A stretch of DNA of 14,472 nt from JBOGEB01 sp050743125 (lineage in GTDB: Bacteria; Actinomycetota; Nitriliruptoria; Euzebyales; Egibacteraceae): NCBI GenBank assembly GCA_050743125.1, contig JBOGEB010000103.1, forward strand, positions 1-14,472, written 5' to 3'. Each line of letters starts with the position of its first letter. Position 1 is the first letter of the stretch. The notes beneath the pieces are model-generated. The model worked only from the letters and a program-made list of their open reading frames with translations. It made no database searches and had not been told where the DNA came from. The position numbers were made by a program, and so were the translations under genes. Below are positions 1 through 5,262 of this stretch, in pieces.

Positions 1-22
1 GGGCGGGCAGGATCCCGGCCGG

Positions 23-202
23 TCACCGCCGGCCCTCCCCGCCGGTCCCGCCGCGTCCGGCCCAGTGCTCGGCCAGCCAATGGTCGACCACGCCGCGCAG
101 GACCACGTCGGCCCTGGGGCTCCACGGGCGCGGCGTCCACCCGCACGCCGCGCACGAGACGACCAGGGGGACCTCCCGGTCGACGAACACCACCCCGCTC
201 AT
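23..202 (-). CDS. Small CAACGW-motif protein, second of a coupled pair
   Basis: A 59-residue protein beginning MSGVVFVDREVP. I recognise no characterised family. Its core is V-V-S-C-A-A-C-G-W-T-P followed by a predicted helix ending in W-L-A-E-H. The CxxC pair plus a downstream His resembles half of a zinc-binding knuckle, but zinc binding is inference. The start is chosen because ATG at 202 overlaps the TGA of the upstream gene in an ATGA tetranucleotide, the usual sign of translational coupling; the longer reading to 373 would run through the neighbouring gene in another frame. The upstream protein has the same layout (CAACGW-x-P, then a helix with W and H), so the two look like tandem paralogues. 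Small paired proteins of this kind are common in actinobacterial accessory DNA. Function unknown. Confidence 0.55.
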   Translation of the reverse strand: MSGVVFVDREVPLVVSCAACGWTPRPWSPRADVVLRGVVDHWLAEHWAGRGGTGGEGRR

Positions 203-384
203 CCGGTGTCCTGCCCGCGGTGGGCGTCCCGCCAGCGGCCGATCACGGCCCACAGCAGCCGGCCCGCGGGGCCGGCGGGCCAACAGCCCGCCGGGGCCCA
301 CCCGCACGCCGCACAGACCAGCACCAGCGGGTCCACCCGGTCCACCCGCACCGTCGCCACACCGCCCACGCACTCAACGTCCAT
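199..384 (-). CDS. Small CAACGW-motif protein, first of a coupled pair
   Basis: A 61-residue protein (MDVECVGGVATVRVDRVDP...) with V-L-V-C-A-A-C-G-W-A-P at about residues 22-32 and a C-terminal helix containing W, R and H. It parallels the next gene, which starts inside its stop codon (ATGA), so the pair forms a two-gene unit. The beta-strand-like V-R-V-D-R-V-D-P-L-V-L-V segment before the CxxC is shared with the partner (V-V-F-V-D-R-E-V-P-L-V-V). No convincing Shine-Dalgarno sequence precedes ATG 384, so the start is uncertain. Metal binding through the two cysteines is inference. A cluster of short direct repeats lies 45-100 bp upstream and could hold the promoter or an operator. Confidence 0.5.
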   Translation of the reverse strand: MDVECVGGVATVRVDRVDPLVLVCAACGWAPAGCWPAGPAGRLLWAVIGRWRDAHRGQDTG

Positions 385-427
385 GCCGATGATTGTGGGC
401 AGGCGCCCCCGGCAGGGTCTACAACGT

Positions 428-483
428 CTGCGAAGCGGCTAGAGCACCCGCAGAAGCGATTGCGAAGCGGCTGCGAAGCGATC
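428..483. repeat. Iterated TGCGAAGCG direct repeats
   Basis: The 9-mer TGCGAAGCG occurs at 429-437, 461-469 and 472-480, and a degenerate copy (CAGAAGCG) sits at 451-458. The last two exact copies start 11 bp apart, about one helical turn. This spacing suits iterated protein-binding sites upstream of the minus-strand mini-protein pair, or an iteron-type element. The sequence alone does not decide between them. Confidence 0.45.
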
Positions 484-488
484 CTGTC

Positions 489-506
489 CATGGGCCGTCG
501 CCCATG
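489..506. promoter_or_regulatory. 7-bp hairpin/dyad CATGGGC-N4-GCCCATG
   Basis: A perfect inverted repeat, CATGGGC at 489-495 and GCCCATG at 500-506, with loop CGTC. It lies between the TGCGAAGCG cluster and a second direct repeat. It has no T-run, so an operator or structural role fits better than an intrinsic terminator. Confidence 0.35.
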
Positions 507-526
507 CAGCGTTCACGCAGCGTTCG
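506..526. repeat. Direct repeat GCAGCGTTC x2
   Basis: GCAGCGTTC is present at 506-514 and 518-526, starting 12 bp apart, next to the preceding hairpin. Together, 428-526 is a compact repeat-rich non-coding block. The rest of 385-697 holds no gene on the minus strand and only a short plus-strand reading frame from 598. Confidence 0.35.
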
Positions 527-597
527 CAGGCGGGGGTACCAGCAGTGGGACGGCCTGTGCCAGTCAGTCCGACGCCGTGGAAAGGAGAGACAGCACT

Positions 598-759
598 GTG
601 GCGGTCGGCATGAGGGTTACCGGCGATATCGTCACTACGAACGAGCGGCGCTGCCGACCTGAATGGAAGCGTGGCGGGCGTAGCGCGCCCGCGGGGCCTA
701 CAGCCCAGCAACCACGGCAGCGTACTTCTTCGCCTCGCTCTCCGGCAGGTTCCCATTGA
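598..759 (+). CDS. Possible short or truncated ORF with a strong ribosome-binding site
   Basis: GTG at 598 is preceded by AAAGGAG with about 10 nt of spacing, one of the best Shine-Dalgarno sequences in the window. The frame reads V-A-V-G-M-R-V-T-G-D-I-V-T-T-N-E for the first 16 residues and then becomes a Pro/Arg/Ser-rich tail that overlaps the antiparallel 3' end of the lipoprotein gene by 62 bp. I read this as the 5' end of a gene that has lost its original 3' part, or a short peptide. I do not recognise the family. Confidence is low because the tail looks non-coding. Confidence 0.25.
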   Translation: MAVGMRVTGDIVTTNERRCRPEWKRGGRSAPAGPTAQQPRQRTSSPRSPAGSH

Positions 760-1129
760 TCTGCACGAGGACGCGCCGGTCGTTGTTGGCGAACGTCCAT
801 GAGAAGAACATCCCGGATCCTTGGCCCGCGGCATCGTAAGCCGCTTTCATCTTGGCCACATCCTCGACGGACTGGAGCACGAACGCCCGCCCGCCCGCGT
901 CCTCGCCCAGCGACGGGATAAGGAACCGGGTGGCGTCGTCTGTCAGCACCGGAGCGATGCCGAACTCGTTCGGTGGGATCCGCGTAGGATCTTCAGCCGC
1001 CAGCCCCGCCGTTTTGAACGCGGCTACGACGGCGTCGCTCGTGAGCGGGGATCCAGAGGGAGCCTAGCTGCCGCCACAACCGACCAACACCAGCATGAGT
1101 ACTACGACAACGCGATTCCGACCTTTCAA
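698..1129 (-). pseudogene. Lipoprotein gene interrupted by an in-frame amber codon
   Basis: From TTG at 1129 the frame gives a classic lipoprotein signal peptide: M-K-G-R-N-R, a run of V and L, then the lipobox L-V-G-C with Cys at residue 18, followed by G-G-S. Codon 22 (1066-1064) is TAG. The same frame then continues without interruption as A-P-S-G-S-P-L-T-S-D-A-V-V-A-A-F to the stop at 698, giving 143 residues if the amber is ignored. The C-terminal part (83 residues from GTG 949) is convincingly protein-like, with V-E-D-V-A-K-M-K-A-A-Y and F-F-S-W-T-F-A-N-N-D. It resembles hypothetical secreted actinobacterial lipoproteins, whose role is unknown. A GGGGG run six nt before TTG is a weak ribosome-binding site. 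The gene lies 63 bp downstream of the first regulator copy. The nonsense codon may be a real inactivation, a sequencing error, or a readthrough site. Confidence 0.7.
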
Positions 1130-1192
1130 GGGGTGCCCCCATACTTCGGCCGGCTCGCCGGCATCACCATCTGACGATATCAGGGGAGGGGG

Positions 1193-2440
1193 TCAGAGGT
1201 CCGCGAGCCGCTCGTCCAACGCGCGCACACACTCCACGTCGTCACAGCCCTCCAGCTTCGCCCGGGCGCCACGGACCTCCGCCACCGAGAGATCTCCTGC
1301 CCCCTCCGGCGTCGCGAGGGCGAGGTCGACCGTGGCGTGCGCGGCGTCGCACATCGGCTCGGGCTCGCCCGCCCGGGCATGTATCAGCGCTGTGAGCCGC
1401 AGCACACTATCCATGAGCCGCGGTGCTGCGGCGCAGCTATGGGGGAGGCAGGCCCGCGCGTCTCCGGTCCGCGCCAGCAAGGCGTAGCAGCGGCCGGCAA
1501 TCACCACAGCATGGGTGGTGTCGGCGTACTCAGCGAACCTGCTGCGAACTGAGAAGAACCCCTCACCGCCGTCAGCGTTGCCGATGGCCTGAAAGCGCTC
1601 CAGCGCCCGCATCGACTCGGGCTCGCGGCCGAGGTCCGCGTACTGCTCGGCGAGGTCACGTTGCGCCCACCTGGCGTGCACTCCCGAGGTGCCGACGAGC
1701 GGCGCCGCGCTGGTCACCATGTCCAGCGCGGTGACCCAGTCGCCGTCCCCCCCGGCGACGAGCGGACCGTGGACCGCCGCCGCGGCGATGCGGGTCAGCC
1801 CGCGCAGCGTGTCGTAGCCGGACTCGTCGGCCAGCTTCTGGGCCAGCCCGAAGTAGGCGCCGGCCTCGCCGTGATACCCGGCGAGCCGGGCGACGCGGGC
1901 GACCAGGCTCGCGGTCTCGGCCGCGTCCACGAGCAGCATCGTGCGCTCCCCGGACAGCGGCCGGCGCAGCGCATCCGTCAGCACGTTGAGGTGGTGGCGG
2001 GCGTCGGGCAGCAGCAACACCGGCGACGTCGTCGGATAACGGGCGGCCAGGGCGATCGTCTCGTCGTGCAGGACCCGCGGCGGGGGCAACGCGCCACGCC
2101 CGGGCGAGCCCACGACAACCCCGCCAGCGGCGGCGGCGGCACCGGCGGTCAGGAGCTTGGCGAGCTCGCGGCGGTTCATCGGTACCTCGATCACGGCGAG
2201 CACCTTGTCGAGCGCTGGGCTTTGGACCAGCTGCCACTGCTCGGCCTTGACCGGGAAGCGCTCCAGCGCGGTGACGATGCGGTCGAGCTGCGCGCACCTC
2301 GGCTTGCGGGTGCCCCGCTCGTAGGCGGAGATCTCCGCACGGGTGCACCCCGCCGCGCGGGCGAGGCCCTCCTGCGACAGCAGCCGCAGGACGCGCAGGT
2401 CGCGGAGCACCTCCCCGTTGACCGGTATCTCACTGGGCAT
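1193..2440 (-). CDS. XRE-family HTH regulator with TPR-like C-terminal region, copy 1
   Basis: A 415-residue cytoplasmic regulator. Residues about 9-62 form a Cro/C1-type helix-turn-helix (L-S-Q-E-G-L-A-R-A-A-G-C-T-R-A-E-I-S-A-Y-E-R-G motif region) that should bind DNA. Residues 89-112 hold N-R-R-E-L-A-K-L-L followed by an Ala/Gly/Val-rich stretch. This looks like a Tat signal, but it is an internal feature often seen in this actinobacterial regulator family and need not mean export. The remainder is helical and Ala/Leu/Arg-rich, as expected for degenerate TPR repeats, and ends in V-E-C-V-R-A-L-D-E-R-L-A-D-L. The start ATG 2440 has no Shine-Dalgarno sequence but has a TAGGCT -10-like box seven nt upstream, so the transcript may be leaderless. 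The protein is identical to the one at 2580-3827. Targets are unknown; the repeats upstream suggest self-regulation. Confidence 0.9.
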   Translation of the reverse strand: MPSEIPVNGEVLRDLRVLRLLSQEGLARAAGCTRAEISAYERGTRKPRCAQLDRIVTALERFPVKAEQWQLVQSPALDKVLAVIEVPMNRRELAKLLTAGAAAAAGGVVVGSPGRGALPPPRVLHDETIALAARYPTTSPVLLLPDARHHLNVLTDALRRPLSGERTMLLVDAAETASLVARVARLAGYHGEAGAYFGLAQKLADESGYDTLRGLTRIAAAAVHGPLVAGGDGDWVTALDMVTSAAPLVGTSGVHARWAQRDLAEQYADLGREPESMRALERFQAIGNADGGEGFFSVRSRFAEYADTTHAVVIAGRCYALLARTGDARACLPHSCAAAPRLMDSVLRLTALIHARAGEPEPMCDAAHATVDLALATPEGAGDLSVAEVRGARAKLEGCDDVECVRALDERLADL

Positions 2441-2446
2441 GAATGC

Positions 2447-2452
2447 AGCCTA
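2447..2452 (-). promoter_or_regulatory. -10-like box TAGGCT, probable leaderless start
   Basis: TAGGCT reads on the minus strand from 2452 to 2447 and matches TANNNT. Transcription about seven nt downstream would begin at the A of ATG 2440, consistent with the absence of a ribosome-binding site. No good -35 hexamer is visible. The same box is present at 3839-3834 in copy 2. Confidence 0.4.
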
Positions 2453-2483
2453 GCCCACGGTGTTGACAGGGCTGGACAGCGGG

Positions 2484-2500
2484 AGCGCACGTCAGCGCAC
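2484..2500. promoter_or_regulatory. Tandem AGCGCAC operator candidate, copy 1
   Basis: AGCGCAC occurs at 2484-2490 and 2494-2500, a 10-bp period that puts both copies on the same face of the helix, 44-60 bp upstream of the regulator start. It may be the regulator's own binding site. The same pair lies upstream of copy 2. Confidence 0.35.
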
Positions 2501-2517
2501 TCTACCGCATCACTCGG

Positions 2518-2557
2518 ACGGACAGACGCGCACACGGCCCTGCCGGCCCTGCCGGCC
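2518..2557. repeat. 40-bp spacer between duplicate units, with TGCCGGCCC iterations
   Basis: This is the only sequence between the two copies. It starts ACGGACAGACG and ends in iterated TGCCGGCCC (exact at 2541-2549, then again from 2550). It matches neither the outer left flank (before 1171) nor the outer right flank (after 3904), so the duplication is not a simple head-to-tail copy of one contiguous parental segment. Confidence 0.7.
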
Positions 2558-2579
2558 CTGACGATATCAGGGGAGGGGG

Positions 2580-3827
2580 TCAGAGGTCCGCGAGCCGCTC
2601 GTCCAACGCGCGCACACACTCCACGTCGTCACAGCCCTCCAGCTTCGCCCGGGCGCCACGGACCTCCGCCACCGAGAGATCTCCTGCCCCCTCCGGCGTC
2701 GCGAGGGCGAGGTCGACCGTGGCGTGCGCGGCGTCGCACATCGGCTCGGGCTCGCCCGCCCGGGCATGTATCAGCGCTGTGAGCCGCAGCACACTATCCA
2801 TGAGCCGCGGTGCTGCGGCGCAGCTATGGGGGAGGCAGGCCCGCGCGTCTCCGGTCCGCGCCAGCAAGGCGTAGCAGCGGCCGGCAATCACCACAGCATG
2901 GGTGGTGTCGGCGTACTCAGCGAACCTGCTGCGAACTGAGAAGAACCCCTCACCGCCGTCAGCGTTGCCGATGGCCTGAAAGCGCTCCAGCGCCCGCATC
3001 GACTCGGGCTCGCGGCCGAGGTCCGCGTACTGCTCGGCGAGGTCACGTTGCGCCCACCTGGCGTGCACTCCCGAGGTGCCGACGAGCGGCGCCGCGCTGG
3101 TCACCATGTCCAGCGCGGTGACCCAGTCGCCGTCCCCCCCGGCGACGAGCGGACCGTGGACCGCCGCCGCGGCGATGCGGGTCAGCCCGCGCAGCGTGTC
3201 GTAGCCGGACTCGTCGGCCAGCTTCTGGGCCAGCCCGAAGTAGGCGCCGGCCTCGCCGTGATACCCGGCGAGCCGGGCGACGCGGGCGACCAGGCTCGCG
3301 GTCTCGGCCGCGTCCACGAGCAGCATCGTGCGCTCCCCGGACAGCGGCCGGCGCAGCGCATCCGTCAGCACGTTGAGGTGGTGGCGGGCGTCGGGCAGCA
3401 GCAACACCGGCGACGTCGTCGGATAACGGGCGGCCAGGGCGATCGTCTCGTCGTGCAGGACCCGCGGCGGGGGCAACGCGCCACGCCCGGGCGAGCCCAC
3501 GACAACCCCGCCAGCGGCGGCGGCGGCACCGGCGGTCAGGAGCTTGGCGAGCTCGCGGCGGTTCATCGGTACCTCGATCACGGCGAGCACCTTGTCGAGC
3601 GCTGGGCTTTGGACCAGCTGCCACTGCTCGGCCTTGACCGGGAAGCGCTCCAGCGCGGTGACGATGCGGTCGAGCTGCGCGCACCTCGGCTTGCGGGTGC
3701 CCCGCTCGTAGGCGGAGATCTCCGCACGGGTGCACCCCGCCGCGCGGGCGAGGCCCTCCTGCGACAGCAGCCGCAGGACGCGCAGGTCGCGGAGCACCTC
3801 CCCGTTGACCGGTATCTCACTGGGCAT
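2580..3827 (-). CDS. XRE-family HTH regulator with TPR-like C-terminal region, copy 2
   Basis: Identical in all 415 residues to the protein at 1193-2440: N-terminal Cro/C1-type helix-turn-helix, internal N-R-R-E-L-A-K-L-L plus Ala/Gly-rich segment, and a long TPR-like helical region. The tandem AGCGCAC sites, the TAGGCT box and the lack of a ribosome-binding site are duplicated too, so both copies should be expressed and respond alike, doubling dosage. Upstream on the minus strand lies the 3' end of an integrase gene (stop at 3897). This makes the regulator a likely passenger or control gene of the old integrative element, although related regulators also occur in core genomes, as at the right end of this window. 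Confidence 0.9.
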   Translation of the reverse strand: MPSEIPVNGEVLRDLRVLRLLSQEGLARAAGCTRAEISAYERGTRKPRCAQLDRIVTALERFPVKAEQWQLVQSPALDKVLAVIEVPMNRRELAKLLTAGAAAAAGGVVVGSPGRGALPPPRVLHDETIALAARYPTTSPVLLLPDARHHLNVLTDALRRPLSGERTMLLVDAAETASLVARVARLAGYHGEAGAYFGLAQKLADESGYDTLRGLTRIAAAAVHGPLVAGGDGDWVTALDMVTSAAPLVGTSGVHARWAQRDLAEQYADLGREPESMRALERFQAIGNADGGEGFFSVRSRFAEYADTTHAVVIAGRCYALLARTGDARACLPHSCAAAPRLMDSVLRLTALIHARAGEPEPMCDAAHATVDLALATPEGAGDLSVAEVRGARAKLEGCDDVECVRALDERLADL

Positions 3828-3870
3828 GAATGCAGCCTAGCCCACGGTGTTGACAGGGCTGGACAGCGGG

Positions 3871-3887
3871 AGCGCACGTCAGCGCAC
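3871..3887. promoter_or_regulatory. Tandem AGCGCAC operator candidate, copy 2
   Basis: AGCGCAC occurs at 3871-3877 and 3881-3887, the same layout as at 2484-2500, 44-60 bp upstream of the second regulator copy. Confidence 0.35.
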
Positions 3888-3896
3888 TCTACCGCA

Positions 3897-4093
3897 TCAC
3901 TCGGTTTCGGGCTCCTCGTCGAGGTCTTGGGGAACGCCGAGGATGCGGTCAGCGACCGTCCCGGCCGCGCTCTGGTCACCGCCGGGCAGCAGGTGGCCGT
4001 AGACCCCGAGCGTGACCTCGACCCGCGCATGGCCGAGCCGGCGGGACAGCACCTGCGGCGGCACACCGGCCGCGAAACTGGCCACCGCGAGCT
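3897..4093 (-). pseudogene. Tyrosine recombinase (phage-type integrase), C-terminal fragment
   Basis: About 65 residues of an integrase catalytic domain remain. The fragment reads L-A-V-A-S-F-A-A-G-V-P-P-Q-V-L, then R-R-L-G-H-A, then V-T-L-G-V-Y-G-H-L-L-P, followed by an acidic tail. The LGHA histidine and the Tyr of VYGHLLP (codon at 4001-3999) match the end of the conserved tyrosine-recombinase active site; that Tyr would be the DNA-cleaving nucleophile. The N-terminal and core-binding domains and the upstream catalytic Arg are missing: the frame meets TAG just before L-A-V and abuts an unrelated regulator fragment on the other strand. Full-length enzymes of this type are roughly 350-450 residues, so this is a relic and should not be active. 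It marks a former integrative element or prophage. Confidence 0.75.
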
Positions 4094-4540
4094 AAGGTCG
4101 AGGCGGCCTCGTCGGTCGTGCGGACCTTCCAACCGCTGATCGTGCCCGGCCTGCTGCAGACCGCCGAGTACGCCCGACGGCTGTTCGGCTTCGGCGAGCC
4201 CCCGCTGGGCGCCGACGACCTCGCCGCGGCGCTCAACGGGCGGATGGAGCGGCAGGCCGTCCGGCCGGGGCTGCGGTGGAGGATCGCCCCTGCGCACGTG
4301 AGCGCGGCCAGCTCGACCGGATCGGCTCCCTGATCGGCCTGCCAAACGTCGATATCGGGGTGATCCCGGTCGACGCCGCCGCGGACGTTCTGCTCTACCA
4401 CGGGTTCGTGGTCTTCGGCGAACCCGGACAGGACGACGACGTGGACGGACCAGGCAGTAGCCGTAGGGCGGGCGACCATCCAGAACCGCGAGTGCCCTGC
4501 GGACTGGTCAGCCCTCCGGTGTGTCGCCGTAGGGCTGGGT
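4094..4540 (+). pseudogene. DUF5753-domain XRE regulator fragment, frameshifted
   Basis: The frame from about 4094 encodes K-V-E-A-A-S-S-V-V-R-T-F-Q-P-L and then V-P-G-L-L-Q-T-A-E-Y-A-R-R-L, the hallmark N-terminal part of the DUF5753 domain found behind XRE helix-turn-helix domains in actinobacteria. Near 4285-4305 homology shifts to the second frame (R-G-Q-L-D-R-I-G-S-L-I-G-L-P-N-V-D-I-G-V-I-P, then H-G-F-V-V-F-G-E). At about 4441 it returns to the first frame (W-T-D-Q-A-V-A-V, A-T-I-Q-N-R-E). The N-terminal DNA-binding domain is missing, and roughly 15 residues of the domain appear lost at the first shift. The end is eroded and runs into the antiparallel VOC gene. Inactive relic; ends are approximate. 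Confidence 0.7.
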
Positions 4541-4894
4541 GATCACCTCCATGACGTGGCCGTTCGGGTCGTCGAAGTACACGCCACGGCCACCGTAGAG
4601 GTGGTTGATCTCGCCGGGTCGCTCGTAGCCCGGATCGGCGTAGTACGTGATCCCGGCTTCCCGGATACGGGAGAAGATGGCGTCGAACTCCGGCTCGCTC
4701 ACCAGGAACGCGCAGTGGTGGAAACGAAAGTCGTCCGAGTCCATGTAGTCGAGCGTGACCCCGTTGGAGACCTGGATCGGGATGAACGGCCCCCACTGCG
4801 GTGCTGTCTGCACTCCCAGGATCCCAGCGAGGAACTCCGCTGAGGCCTGTTTGTCCTTTGCGGGGACGATGATGTGGTTCAGTTCGACGCTCAA
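4508..4894 (-). CDS. VOC-superfamily (glyoxalase/bleomycin-resistance fold) protein
   Basis: A 128-residue single-domain protein. M-S-V-E-L-N-H-I-I-V-P opens the first beta-alpha-beta-beta-beta module, H-H-C-A-F-L-V the second, and F-D-D-P-N-G-H-V-M-E-V closes it. His7, His59 or His60 and Glu116 are the likely metal ligands of this vicinal-oxygen-chelate fold. The substrate cannot be told; members include glyoxalases, dioxygenases and resistance proteins. The start is TTG 4894: AAAGGA lies nine nt upstream, while the nearby ATG at 4904 is in another frame and too close to the same ribosome-binding site. The gene appears monocistronic and lies just downstream of the degraded integrative-element region. 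Its 3' end overlaps the DUF5753 relic on the other strand. Confidence 0.85.
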   Translation of the reverse strand: MSVELNHIIVPAKDKQASAEFLAGILGVQTAPQWGPFIPIQVSNGVTLDYMDSDDFRFHHCAFLVSEPEFDAIFSRIREAGITYYADPGYERPGEINHLYGGRGVYFDDPNGHVMEVITQPYGDTPEG

Positions 4895-4924
4895 CGTTGC
4901 TCATCCTTTCTCGTATCGTCTCTG

Positions 4925-4930
4925 ATCATA
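4925..4930 (-). promoter_or_regulatory. -10-like box TATGAT for the VOC gene
   Basis: TATGAT reads on the minus strand from 4930 to 4925 and would give a leader of about 24 nt before TTG 4894, with room for the AAAGGA site. No clear -35 hexamer lies 16-18 bp upstream. Confidence 0.35.
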
Positions 4931-5262
4931 CGGTCCGCCCCACTCTGGCGGCCCGTCGAGCCGGCGTACCTCCCCCGTTGCCGTCGGCCGCCATAGGCCC
5001 GAGGACTGGGACTACGAGAAGAAGGGGAAGGGGGAAGAACTCGGTGGTCTCCCTGTTCTCAGCCGGCCAAGCCGGGAACGTCCATCCTCGACGAGGTCAG
5101 GGCCTGCCTCGGCAGATGCGCACCCTGGTGCGAAGGACCCGCGTTGATGGTTTACGGGAGTGATGAACGGGTGCCCGTTGACTTCAGAGGCACGGGAGGG
5201 CGGGTGGCCGACGGTGGGCGAGGAGCGCCGTCGCTGAAGTTCCTGCCGGCGCGAGGGCCACG
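4931..5262. other. Non-coding interval, no gene recognised
   Basis: Reading frames here are short and not protein-like. Two structures stand out: a 24-nt uninterrupted purine run at 5016-5039 on the plus strand, and a dyad CGCACC-CT-GGTGCG at 5119-5132. It separates the VOC gene promoter from the 3' end of the coiled-coil gene. Confidence 0.5.

Larger units (their letters stand above)
1171..2517. repeat. 1,347-bp direct repeat, copy 1
   Basis: The stretch 1171-2517 recurs at 2558-3904 at a constant offset of 1,387 bp, and I saw no mismatch between the copies by eye. The repeat starts at CTGACGATATC and ends at ACTCGG. It contains the whole regulator gene, 22 bp past its stop codon, and 77 bp of upstream DNA. 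The flanks differ: position 1170 is T versus C at 2557, and 2518 is A versus T at 3905. Confidence 0.93.
2558..3904. repeat. 1,347-bp direct repeat, copy 2
   Basis: Second copy of the unit at 1171-2517 in the same orientation. Its right end runs into the last codon and stop of the integrase fragment (3904-3897), so the last eight bases of copy 1 also carry that integrase tail. This suggests that the arrangement next to the integrase is the parental one and copy 1 the derived one. Confidence 0.93.

Noticed and set aside
428..526. CRISPR array
   Set aside because: The repeat units are only about 9 bp and irregularly spaced, with no uniform spacers and no cas genes in the window.
439..834. A 131-aa minus-strand frame across the repeat cluster and the lipoprotein 3' end
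   Set aside because: It overlaps the well-supported lipoprotein frame, and its composition is that of random GC-rich DNA.
1126..1170. A 14-codon frame (MVMPASRPKYGGTP) ending in TTGA over the lipoprotein start
   Set aside because: It begins exactly at the duplication boundary and is too short to distinguish from chance.
1656..2782. Long open frames antisense to, or out of frame with, regulator copy 1 (373 aa on plus, 230 aa on minus)
   Set aside because: Low-complexity Arg/Ala/Gly/Pro composition with no domain, caused by high GC; the regulator frame explains the DNA. The same applies to the equivalents in copy 2.
3897..4540. tRNA gene or attachment-site duplication beside the integrase relic
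   Set aside because: I looked for a tRNA acceptor/T-arm pattern near the fragment and found none; no direct repeat flanks the whole region.
4395..4904. A 169-aa frame starting at ATG 4904 over the VOC gene
   Set aside because: It is another frame of the VOC gene. The ribosome-binding site is too close to that ATG, and the VOC frame has clear fold motifs.
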